Below, piece after piece: positions 43,432 to 49,841 of a stretch of 49,841 bases of DNA. The DNA lies in assembly GCF_002564465.1 (NCBI RefSeq), contig NZ_NUUX01000014.1:1-49841 (forward strand), read 5' to 3'. This stretch comes from Bacillus sp. AFS088145. Its GTDB lineage: Bacteria; Bacillota; Bacilli; Bacillales; Bacillaceae_G. Made by a program: the position numbers and the translations under genes. Under the pieces are notes generated by a model that saw only the letters and a program-made list of their open reading frames with translations, was not told where the DNA came from and searched no databases. Every line of letters begins with the position of its first letter. Within the stretch, counting starts at the first letter, position 1.

Positions 43432-44133
43432 TTAAATATCCTCTAGTTCAAACATATAACCATATCGAGGGACAGAAACTATCTTTTGACCGTATTTACC
43501 TAATTTCTTACGTAATCTATATAAAAGGGTATTAATTTCTTCTCGTCCTACATCAGGCTGCTCAACGTCATTCGTAATTCGTTCCGGCCAAACATTTATT
43601 TTAATTTCGTTATAGCTAACTGCGCTATTGGCTCTTTGATATAACAATAAAAATAATTCTGTATCTTTACTAGTTAGATGGATTCTTACGCCATCAATTA
43701 AAATTTCTCTCTTAACTACATTCACAGTTAAACCATTGAAATCGTTTAGGTGTTTATCTAAAACTAATGGCATATCAAGTGTGTCTCCAAGGTTCTGCTC
43801 TGATAGATTATGAAAAATAAGGACAGCGGCACCACTTGCAAGACTTATACAATCGCCATCACGAAGGAAAAATGGTTTATTTTTTTCTATTAAAATATGA
43901 TTTACTTGTGTTCCATGTTTACTCATGAGATCAACGATTGTGTAATTTCCCTCTTTATCGAAACTAATTAAAGCATGTTTTCTTGAAATATATTGACTTG
44001 TAAAAGGAATATCTGGGAAATCATCTCCCCATGTACGCCCTAGCAATGTTTCATTTAAGGATATAGGAATTCTATTCAGGTTTGTGGCTGTCTCTCCTTG
44101 TTTTATAGAAAGATACACGTTTTGAATACTCAT
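43432..44133 (-). CDS. FHA domain-winged helix transcriptional regulator
   Basis: A 233-aa protein. The FHA domain is at about 20-110 (LLGRTWGDDF, SRKHALISF, DLMSKHGTQVN, LRDGDCISLASG), with the phosphothreonine-binding Arg, Ser and His of GR...SRKH present. The C-terminal part (about 130-232) is an OmpR/PhoB-type winged helix (VNVVKREILIDG, LTSKDTELFLLLYQ, REEINTLLYRLRKKLG, VPRYGYMFE). A phosphothreonine reader is thus fused directly to DNA binding, which points to control by a Ser/Thr kinase (PrkC-like) rather than by a receiver domain. No kinase is adjacent. Monocistronic. Confidence 0.87.
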   Translation of the reverse strand: MSIQNVYLSIKQGETATNLNRIPISLNETLLGRTWGDDFPDIPFTSQYISRKHALISFDKEGNYTIVDLMSKHGTQVNHILIEKNKPFFLRDGDCISLASGAAVLIFHNLSEQNLGDTLDMPLVLDKHLNDFNGLTVNVVKREILIDGVRIHLTSKDTELFLLLYQRANSAVSYNEIKINVWPERITNDVEQPDVGREEINTLLYRLRKKLGKYGQKIVSVPRYGYMFELEDI

Positions 44134-44261
44134 GTAGTTACTCCTTTGAAAACTAATCTAGTTAAACCAAAAAAGAGTATATCATATGCAACTAATTTGT
44201 AAAGATAATTGATTATTTATTTTGTCTTCTATAAGGAAAGAAGCAGGAACTAGATTAATAA

Positions 44262-44531
44262 CTTTTAAATAATAAAGATTATAAAACAGGAACTGCCAAA
44301 TCTTTCTATGGTGGAGCAGATTATAAAAAATACAAGGTACTTCCAGAAAATATTAATTTAACATTAGTAGGTTATGCACCTTATGATAATCCAAAAATTG
44401 CTTTTTCAGTAGTTGTTCGATGGATGGAAAGTGATCAGGCATCGGTTGCTAAATATAAAGGGCGAGGAATCTTAGACGAATATTTTAAATTAAAAAAAGA
44501 TAGAGCGTTTTTTAAAAGAATAAAAATTTAA
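44262..44531 (+). pseudogene. Penicillin-binding protein C-terminal fragment
   Basis: Ninety codons starting after an in-frame stop: [38 protein letters not shown] and a closing [20 protein letters not shown] is the third transpeptidase motif of class B PBPs, and the rest resembles the end of PbpA/PbpH-type elongation PBPs. The SxxK and SxN motifs are missing. It is a truncated remnant. Confidence 0.85.
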
Positions 44532-44564
44532 TATTTAAAGCGATAATTTGTCAATGTAAATTGT

Positions 44565-44602
44565 AAAGAGCTAATCGTCAGGTATTCGATTAGCTCTTTT
44601 TT
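44565..44602 (+). terminator. Terminator after PBP remnant
   Basis: AAAGAGCTAATCG pairs with CGATTAGCTCTTT, then T run. Confidence 0.88.
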
Positions 44603-44626
44603 CTGTTAATTGAAGCATACTTATAA

Positions 44627-44803
44627 TTACTTCAGCTTAGGATTTTTATTTAGCATCTCAATATTTTCATTTCTTTCTCCGCCATCAGAAAGGTCTTCAG
44701 AAAATTCATGTTCGGCTTTCTTACCTAACATGAGTTCAGAAGTACGTATTGTGCTAGATGGCAAATTATTATTCGCTGCTGCTTGCTCGTTCCATTTACT
44801 CAT
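44627..44803 (-). CDS. Small hydrophilic protein (58 aa), possibly spore-associated
   Basis: A 58-residue protein from ATG 44803, 6 nt after GAGGTG. It is rich in Asn, Glu and Ser (NEQAAANNNLPSS, HEFSEDLSDGGERNENIEML). The FSEDLSD word recalls the FSEELAD word of YfhD-type small Bacillus proteins, and the composition recalls minor acid-soluble spore proteins, but I cannot place it in a family. It converges on the PBP remnant. Confidence 0.55.
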   Translation of the reverse strand: MSKWNEQAAANNNLPSSTIRTSELMLGKKAEHEFSEDLSDGGERNENIEMLNKNPKLK

Positions 44804-45170
44804 TAATATCACCTCTTAAGTTTAGTATTGGAATTTGTTCATGTATTTATTTAGAATCGTGTAAAGAAATGAGTATCTAGAGGAGACTCAAGGTTTATCC
44901 AGGAGTTAGAAATATGGAGATGTTTGATTTTCTGGAGTTATTCATTCTTAACCGTCTAGATGACACTGCAGCGGTATAATCCTCAATATTCTTATAGTTC
45001 TCTACTAGTTGGATTTGAGCAAAGGATGAGCATAGATGGAATATTTTTTTCTAATTGTTTTTTACTGAATTGTACATTCTTTTGTTAGAATACTTTACCA
45101 GTTGTCTCATATCGTTTAATAGAGGGACACGTAGTGAATGAATTGTGTTATATGGAAGAGAGGATGCTAG
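44804..45170. other. Intergenic region
   Basis: Only very short frames (21 codons from ATG 44914). No hairpin or recognisable remnant. The last bases hold GAGAGGATG before ATG 45171. Confidence 0.4.
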
Positions 45171-45641
45171 ATGATGAAACGATTTGCAACGTATTATCCA
45201 TATGAACAAAAATTAGTGATTGATGGTCATCACAAACTCATTCAAGGGGAAACGACAAATGGACAATCGTTTGTTGATTCAAGATTCATGTTCGCTCATT
45301 TGGCCAAAGAAATAGGAAAGAAAGTTGTTTTTGTTGGGTTCGGAGTAGGTGTAGTAGGATTACTGATTCCAACGAGTAAACTCTTCCTATACCCAGTATA
45401 TATAATCATAGAGAATGCTTACTACCATGTAATCGATTGGGTGCATTATGATGTTGGGCAACATATTCATCACTTATCATCAATGAAAATCAGTTCGGGT
45501 CACTATATTGCTACGATTGAAGCACATCAAACACCAAGTAGTCCGCTTGCAAAAGACAGTTATTATCTCCTTGAGAAAATCGATGGAAAAATGAAAAATC
45601 ATTTCGAAGGGGTTAAAGATTTTCTGGAACGAAATAAATGA
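45171..45641 (+). CDS. Hypothetical protein with central membrane segment (156 aa)
   Basis: Residues 1-60 are mixed (YYPYEQKLVIDGHHKLIQGE). Residues about 62-100 are hydrophobic (KKVVFVGFGVGVVGLLIP, LYPVYIIIENAYYHVID), and residues 105-125 are His-rich (HYDVGQHIHHLSSMK). The C-terminus is charged. The His cluster next to a membrane segment might bind metal. GAGAGGATG precedes the start and a terminator follows. No family recognised. Confidence 0.6.
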   Translation: MMKRFATYYPYEQKLVIDGHHKLIQGETTNGQSFVDSRFMFAHLAKEIGKKVVFVGFGVGVVGLLIPTSKLFLYPVYIIIENAYYHVIDWVHYDVGQHIHHLSSMKISSGHYIATIEAHQTPSSPLAKDSYYLLEKIDGKMKNHFEGVKDFLERNK

Positions 45642-45643
45642 AG

Positions 45644-45676
45644 AAAAAACTCCTTGCCTTGTTGAGGAGTTTTTTA
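45644..45676 (+). terminator. Intrinsic terminator
   Basis: AAAAAACTCCT pairs with AGGAGTTTTTT. Confidence 0.85.
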
Positions 45677-45808
45677 TATTCCCTTCCATATGAATGGTTT
45701 AGTTGAGGCTATAAACAAGATTATATTTGTTTTATAAACCACACAATTATATAATTGTGTGAAAAAAGGGTACGGATTATATCGATTAATTCACTCGAAA
45801 ACTATCCG

Positions 45809-46160
45809 ATGAGTTGGAAGCCATCGATTGATAAAAATAAAAAGCGCATTTACCAGGCAATCGCAGGGCGATTGGAAAAAGATATTTTAAAAGGAGTTTT
45901 ATTACCTGGACTAAACTTCCCCACAGCGTGAACTGGCGGATTATTTAGATTTAAATTTTAGTACGATTTCAAAAGCGTTTAAAGTATGTGAATTGAAGGG
46001 TTTGTTAAGTGCATCAGTGGGAAGTGGGACATTTGTATATTATGATGCTTTATCGAATGCGTATTTACTTGAAGATACTAAGCGGAAGCATTTAATTGAA
46101 ATGGGTGCAACACTACCTGATAATGATTCATACGAACCATTACTACTTCAACTTGTAAAA
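45809..46160 (+). pseudogene. MocR-type GntR/aminotransferase regulator, N-terminal remnant
   Basis: The frame from ATG 45809 reads MSWKPSIDKNKKRIYQAIAG, then RLEKDILKGVLLPG, and breaks at about 45917 (extra bases). After a frame change it continues QRELADYLDLNFSTISKAFK, VCELKGLLSASVGSGTF and LIEMGATLPDNDSYEPLLLQ. This is the GntR winged helix and linker of a MocR-family regulator. The PLP aminotransferase domain is missing; the frame runs straight into an amine oxidase remnant. Confidence 0.82.
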
Positions 46161-46661
46161 AAGCCTATGTGGATGGCGGGACAGGCCAAGGTAGTAGCAG
46201 TCTATGATCGTCCGTTCTGGAGAGAATTAGGACTTTCTGGATATGTATTGAGTGCAGTTGGTCCCTTAGAAGAAATATATGATGCTTCTCCTATTCAAGG
46301 ATCTGGTGCATTATTTGGTTTCTTCGGAATGCCTCCAAAAGCACGTAAAAAAATGGTCAGGATAAAGTTTTAAAATTGGTTGTTGACCAATTAGTTAAGC
46401 TTTTTGGAAGTGAAGCTAATACCGTAAAGGATATTTTTTATTAAGATTGGTCCATCGATTCTGAAACCACTGTTGATGAGGATTTAAGTCCTCTTAAAAA
46501 TTACCTGAGTTATGGTCCACTACCAGTAGAAGGTGTGTGGGAAAAGAAAATTTTTTTTTGCTGGTACAGAGACGAATTCAGAATATAGTGTACATCTTGA
46601 AGGTGCTCTTCAGTCATCTGAAAAGGCTGTTAGAGAAATCATTCAATTAAATGTTCAATAA
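46161..46661 (+). pseudogene. FAD-dependent amine oxidase C-terminal remnant
   Basis: It continues in frame from the MocR remnant with MWMAGQAKVVAVYDRPFWRE, then VGPLEEIYDASP and GSGALFGFFGMPPKAR, to a stop at 46373. Further frames give VDQLVKLFGSEA, DWSIDSETTVDED, LPVEGVWEKKIFF, and HLEGALQSSEKAVREIIQLN near the end, where the family has AGTETxxEYxGxLEGA for FAD contact. Several indels and stops make it dead. Confidence 0.82.
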
Positions 46662-46791
46662 GTACCGAATTTGACCTCAATTAATGGAGTTCGCCGAAGT
46701 TGGTAACCAAGAAATAACGGAAGAAACGAGGATAGATCGTCTAGTTATTCTCCTCATGTAAAACAAAATATCGAGCGAAAGGAGTACGGTA

Positions 46792-46899
46792 ATGGATTTA
46801 TTCTTTGATCACCTTGTTTGGTTCTTTAAGAAACCAGAGAAAGCAATTTTACCTTTAAAACAAAGATTTAATGGTGATCCAGTTACATATTTATTTTAG
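46792..46899 (+). pseudogene. VOC/glyoxalase-like protein, truncated (35 codons)
   Basis: ATG 46792 follows AAAGGAG and encodes MDLFFDHLVWFFKKPEKAIL, then PLKQ, the start of a glyoxalase-like (PF13468 type) VOC protein with the metal-ligand His in FDHLV. It then becomes unrelated and stops. An internal deletion has removed the rest. Between 46662 and 46791 nothing is recognised. Confidence 0.6.
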
Positions 46900-46947
46900 A
46901 AAAAAGTGTCAAAGTCTTGGTGTGATGCCGGTTTGACGCTTTTTTTA
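46900..46947 (+). terminator. Intrinsic terminator
   Basis: AAAAAAGTGTCAAA pairs with TTTGACGCTTTTTT. Confidence 0.82.
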
Positions 46948-47134
46948 TATGTTTCTAAACAGTTCTCACTGACCCAGGTAATTTATACAAAAAGAGACAT
47001 TTGCAATTTTATTCAGCATAGTGCTGCAAAGAGTTTGTAAAAAACTTGTAAAAAGAGTGTAGTCTAATTTGCATAAAATTGTTACATTTCTAAGTTAACA
47101 TATATAAGTATATGTCAAGCTTAGGGAGATAACG

Positions 47135-48295
47135 ATGAAACAAATTATTAATAAATTAATATTAGTAGCTGCAAGTTTATCATTTACTTTACTTCCAAAA
47201 GGTGTACTTGCAGAGACTATACCAAATACAAAGATTAAGAGTATTCAAGATAAACGAGTGAAAGTTCAGGAAGAAGCTCAAAAAGCGAAAAATGAGATAG
47301 ATCAATTAAAAGATCAGCAAAAATTGTTAGTAAACTCGTTAGATACAATTAACTCATCAATTGAGAATGCAAAAATAAAGATGAGCCAAAAAGAGGCGGA
47401 AATAATCAATGGTAAAAAAGAAATAGAAGATTTAGAAGTTGAAATAGAAAAATTTCAAAAACGTTTAGATCAACGTCAAGTAATCATAAATAATCGTTTA
47501 ATTACAATACAAAAATCAGGTGGAAATAACTCATATTTAGACGTTATTTTTGATGCAAAAAGTATTGGTGATTTAGTTCAACGAATAAATGCAATTGGTA
47601 AATTTATGAATGCTGATCAAGACATTGTTAAGGAACAACAGAATGATCTTGAAAAAGTTGAATTAAAAAAGAAAGACTTAATGTTAACTCAAATTAAATT
47701 GGAAAATGATAAAAAAGATCTTCAAAATATAGAACGTACACTTGTTAATCAAGAAACACAAATGAAGGCTATATTAAGCAAACTTAAAGATGATGTAAAT
47801 GATAAAGAAAAGGATATTTTGAGTTTAGAAGAACAAGAAAACTTATTAAAAGAACAAGAAAAAGCAATAAAAGCTGCTTCAAGTAATTCAGGTAGTAATT
47901 TTACAAGACCAGCAGAAGGGTATGTATCTTCAGGTTTCGGATATCGATCATTTGATCATGAAACGCATAATGGCGTAGATATTGCTAAAAATGGAAGCAC
48001 ACCGATTGTCTCAGTAGCAAATGGCGTTGTAATACGAGCTTACCATTCATCTAGTTATGGTAATGTTGTCTTTATTACACATAATATTAAAGGAAAAGTA
48101 TTTACATCAGTTTATGCTCACATGCAAAAGTATCAAGTCTCAACAGGGCAAACTGTTTCAAAAGGACAAAAAATTGGAACGATGGGCAATACGGGTCATT
48201 CTTTTGGTCAGCATCTTCACTTTGAATTACATGATGGACAATGGAATGAAGCAAAATCAAACGCTGTTAATCCAGCAAAGTATATTAACTTTTAA
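47135..48295 (+). CDS. Secreted coiled-coil M23 peptidoglycan hydrolase
   Basis: A 386-aa protein with a signal peptide (about 1-26, VLAE), a long heptad coiled coil (about 32-250, with the CwlO/EnvC-like segment YLDVIFDAKSIGDLVQRINA) and a LytM/M23 endopeptidase domain (about 262-386). The zinc ligands are His and Asp in HNGVDIA and His in HLHFEL; SSGFGYR and VSVANGVVIRA are typical. CwlO-like coiled coils are regulated by FtsEX-type complexes in related bacteria, a plausible but unseen partner. GGGAG precedes the ATG; single gene with terminator. Confidence 0.92.
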   Translation: MKQIINKLILVAASLSFTLLPKGVLAETIPNTKIKSIQDKRVKVQEEAQKAKNEIDQLKDQQKLLVNSLDTINSSIENAKIKMSQKEAEIINGKKEIEDLEVEIEKFQKRLDQRQVIINNRLITIQKSGGNNSYLDVIFDAKSIGDLVQRINAIGKFMNADQDIVKEQQNDLEKVELKKKDLMLTQIKLENDKKDLQNIERTLVNQETQMKAILSKLKDDVNDKEKDILSLEEQENLLKEQEKAIKAASSNSGSNFTRPAEGYVSSGFGYRSFDHETHNGVDIAKNGSTPIVSVANGVVIRAYHSSSYGNVVFITHNIKGKVFTSVYAHMQKYQVSTGQTVSKGQKIGTMGNTGHSFGQHLHFELHDGQWNEAKSNAVNPAKYINF

Positions 48296-48336
48296 GCTTT
48301 TGTAACATTATATATAGTGATTTATCAATATTTATA

Positions 48337-48367
48337 AACAGCCTATTTTTAGCTAGGCTGTTTTTTG
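48337..48367 (+). terminator. Terminator after M23 gene
   Basis: AACAGCCTA, loop, TAGGCTGTT, then T run. Confidence 0.88.
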
Positions 48368-48381
48368 GTTTTGGAAAGAAA

Positions 48382-48562
48382 TGTACACCGACATAAATAT
48401 GTTTACTCTTAATTATATAATTACGTTGGTATATCAAGGGTAGGTAACATATTTATGTCGTTGGTTTGCGACACAAATGTGTTTACTCGAGAAAAGTGCG
48501 ACACAAATGTGTTTAATTGAAGTACAGTTCATTTTTTTCCAAAAACGACACAAATCTGTTAC
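48382..48562. repeat. Cluster of five GACAYAAATRTGTTTAC repeats
   Basis: Copies are at 48390-48406 (+), 48445-48460 (-), 48471-48487 (+), 48501-48516 (+) and 48547-48562 (+, one mismatch). The first four lie inside a 146-bp segment bounded by TGTAC (48382) and GTACA (48527). Multiple short repeats near ends beginning TGT are typical of IS21-like element termini, so this may be a stranded IS end or a miniature derivative. Operators for a regulator are the alternative. Confidence 0.7.
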
Positions 48563-48640
48563 TTCAGAAAATATTTCCTATAATTTTAACTTTGATTTGA
48601 TGTTTTATTTAATAAATAATTTTTTAGGAGATAAGAAACA

Positions 48641-48802
48641 ACATACGAAGATTTAGGATTCCAAAAGGGAATTAAATTTCTAGTAAATATCAGAGCGACA
48701 AATGCATTTTTTAACGTAGGTTATTTAATCAATGAAATAATGATGGATGCAGAGTTTGTACCAACAATTGAGATTAATGAAGAAGATGTGAGTGGCCAAT
48801 GA
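48641..48802 (+). pseudogene. Unidentified short coding remnant
   Basis: An open frame of about 54 codons without a credible start: TTYEDLGFQKGIKFLVNIRA, then TNAFFNVGYLINEIM and EFVPTIEINEEDVSGQ. The codon pattern looks protein-like, but no family is recognised. Confidence 0.3.
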
Positions 48803-48830
48803 ATGGCTTTTTTAGATTTTTTTAAAATTT

Positions 48831-49013
48831 CTATTTATAAGTTTTTATCTCTAAAAAATCATTTGGTATATCTTCTTCACCTCTGTATTCAATACATTTA
48901 ATATTAAAATGTCTATTGTAAGGATATCTGGGATCAGCCTTTTGTTGTATTGGTAATGAATCTAGATATTTCTCCCAATTAATTTTTCTATCCGCGCACC
49001 TAATGAATGTGAG
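48831..49013 (-). pseudogene. Unidentified C-terminal coding fragment
   Basis: The minus strand is open for about 60 codons after an in-frame stop and has no start: RKINWEKYLDSLPIQQKADP, then RYPYNRHFNIKCIEYRGEED and DFLEIKTYK. It looks like the end of a real protein. Family unknown. Confidence 0.35.
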
Positions 49014-49040
49014 CCACTACTGGATTTAAAGTGAAAATCT

Positions 49041-49727
49041 CATTTTAATTTACTCACTCTACAAGTTCATCCTGAAGATTCATATGCAAAAGTAAATGAA
49101 AATGGGGATCTTGGAAAAACAGAATGTTGGTACATTCTTGACTGTAAAGAAGACGCACATATGATATTTGGCCACAATGCAAAACAAAAGAAGAACTAAT
49201 TAGCCAAATTGAAGAAGGCCAATGGTCTAATTTACTACGCAGAGTAAAAATTAAGCCTGGTGATTTTTTTCTATGTACCAAGTAGAACCATTCATGTATT
49301 ATGTGAAGGTACTCTTGTATTAGAAACACAACAAAGCTCTGATACAACTTATCGCGTATACGATTATGATCGAAAGGACCATGAGGGAAATTTAAGGGAG
49401 CTTCATTTAAATAAAGCAATTGATGTCACAACAGTTCCCAATCAAGAAACAGTAGTGGATTTTAAAACGGAACAAAAAGAAAATATCAAGATTAATACAT
49501 TTGTAGAATCAGAATTTTTCACTGTATATAAATGGGACATTACTGGTGAAACACATTTAACTTATAATGATCAATATTTATTATTTAGTGTTATAAAAGG
49601 AAATGGAAAACTAATCCACAGCGGTGAAGAATATATATTATCAAAAGGATCAAACTTCATCATTCCGGTTGGATTTGGGGAGTTTGTTTTAGATGGTGAT
49701 TGTGAATTAATTGTTTCACATACTTAA
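49041..49727 (+). pseudogene. manA: Mannose-6-phosphate isomerase class I, truncated and frameshifted
   Basis: Three frames give a type I phosphomannose isomerase: LQVHPEDSYAKVNENGDLGK (Gln and His zinc ligands), TECWYILDCKEDAHMIFGHN (Glu ligand), then after a missing A near 49181 KEELISQIEEGQWSNLLRRV, KIKPGDFF, and after an extra T in the T7 run 49264-49270 VPSRTIHVLCEGTLVLETQQ (His ligand). The last frame (to 49727) is intact through the C-terminal cupin. The first 60-80 residues are missing. The enzyme would interconvert mannose-6-P and fructose-6-P. Confidence 0.87.
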
Positions 49728-49747
49728 GTGCATTTGAATAGTGGATA

Positions 49748-49779
49748 AAGAATCAGGTCGATTGCTCTGATTCTTTTTT
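49748..49779 (+). terminator. Terminator after manA remnant
   Basis: AAAGAATCAG pairs with CTGATTCTTT, then T run. Confidence 0.88.
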
Positions 49780-49841
49780 ATTTAGATATACTAATTCTAA
49801 ATCTGCTTTAAAAATTTGCAGGGGTAAGAAAATGACCACCA

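Noticed and set aside
44610-44819. 69-codon plus-strand frame over the 58-aa gene
   Set aside because: The minus-strand frame has the better ribosome binding site and a protein-like hydrophilic composition; the plus-strand frame begins inside the terminator tail of the PBP remnant.

Overview
The window is low-GC DNA from an endospore-forming member of the Bacillaceae. This rests on the GerA/GerB/GerC-family germination receptor operon, a YaaH-like LysM/GH18 cortex-type enzyme, cge/sps-like spore-surface genes, Gram-positive ribosome binding sites, frequent TTG/GTG starts and many intrinsic terminators. The genus cannot be fixed from sequence alone; a Gottfriedia- or Bacillus cereus-like background would fit. 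No rRNA, tRNA, CRISPR array or intact mobile element was found.

Layout: 1-110 is the edge of a degraded IS3-family transposase. 537-4496 is a giant secreted subtilase. 4713-5562 holds a TIR-like gene broken by a frameshift and two small overlapping ORFs, followed by five 52-bp tandem repeats (5602-5853). 5944-8123 is an XRE/MmyB-type regulator divergent from fabF, with back-to-back promoters that appear to share one -35 box. 8209-8994 is a YwaF-like membrane protein.

9348-20037 is the centrepiece. A cgeA/cgeB-like pair (minus strand) diverges from a long operon (plus strand): cgeD-like glycosyltransferase, spsB-like transferase, PseB/SpsM-type dehydratase, a second SDR, PseC, SpsF/PseF, PseG, PseH, PseI and a terminal 76-aa protein. 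Sequences matching the mother-cell sigma-K consensus lie in front of both arms. Together the genes can make CMP-pseudaminic acid (or a close nonulosonic acid) and attach it to the spore surface late in sporulation.

20446-24628 carries DoxX, fumarase and an L,D-transpeptidase gene broken by a one-base frameshift. 25391-28942 is a second giant subtilase. 29528-30894 holds two small membrane-protein genes (DUF2231, DUF421). 31343-33484 is a three-gene flavinylation operon (FMN-binding protein, ApbE, RnfD/NqrB-like membrane protein), which looks like a minimal extracytosolic electron-transfer chain. 33885-40387 holds the YaaH-like protein, a Cof-type phosphatase and a GerA-GerC-GerB germination operon. 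41210-42853 is a secreted GH3 enzyme fused to a DUF4309-like domain, and 43432-44133 encodes an FHA/winged-helix regulator. 47135-48295 is a coiled-coil M23 murein hydrolase.

Gene remnants fill the spaces: hydrolase, OsmC/Ohr, thiolase, penicillin-binding protein, MocR regulator fused to amine oxidase, VOC protein and mannose-6-phosphate isomerase, plus eroded 3' ends of paralogues of the L,D-transpeptidase and of the second subtilase. This marks an accessory region under active deletion. Several otherwise complete genes are broken by single-base changes in A or T runs, which could be real decay, phase variation or sequencing error.
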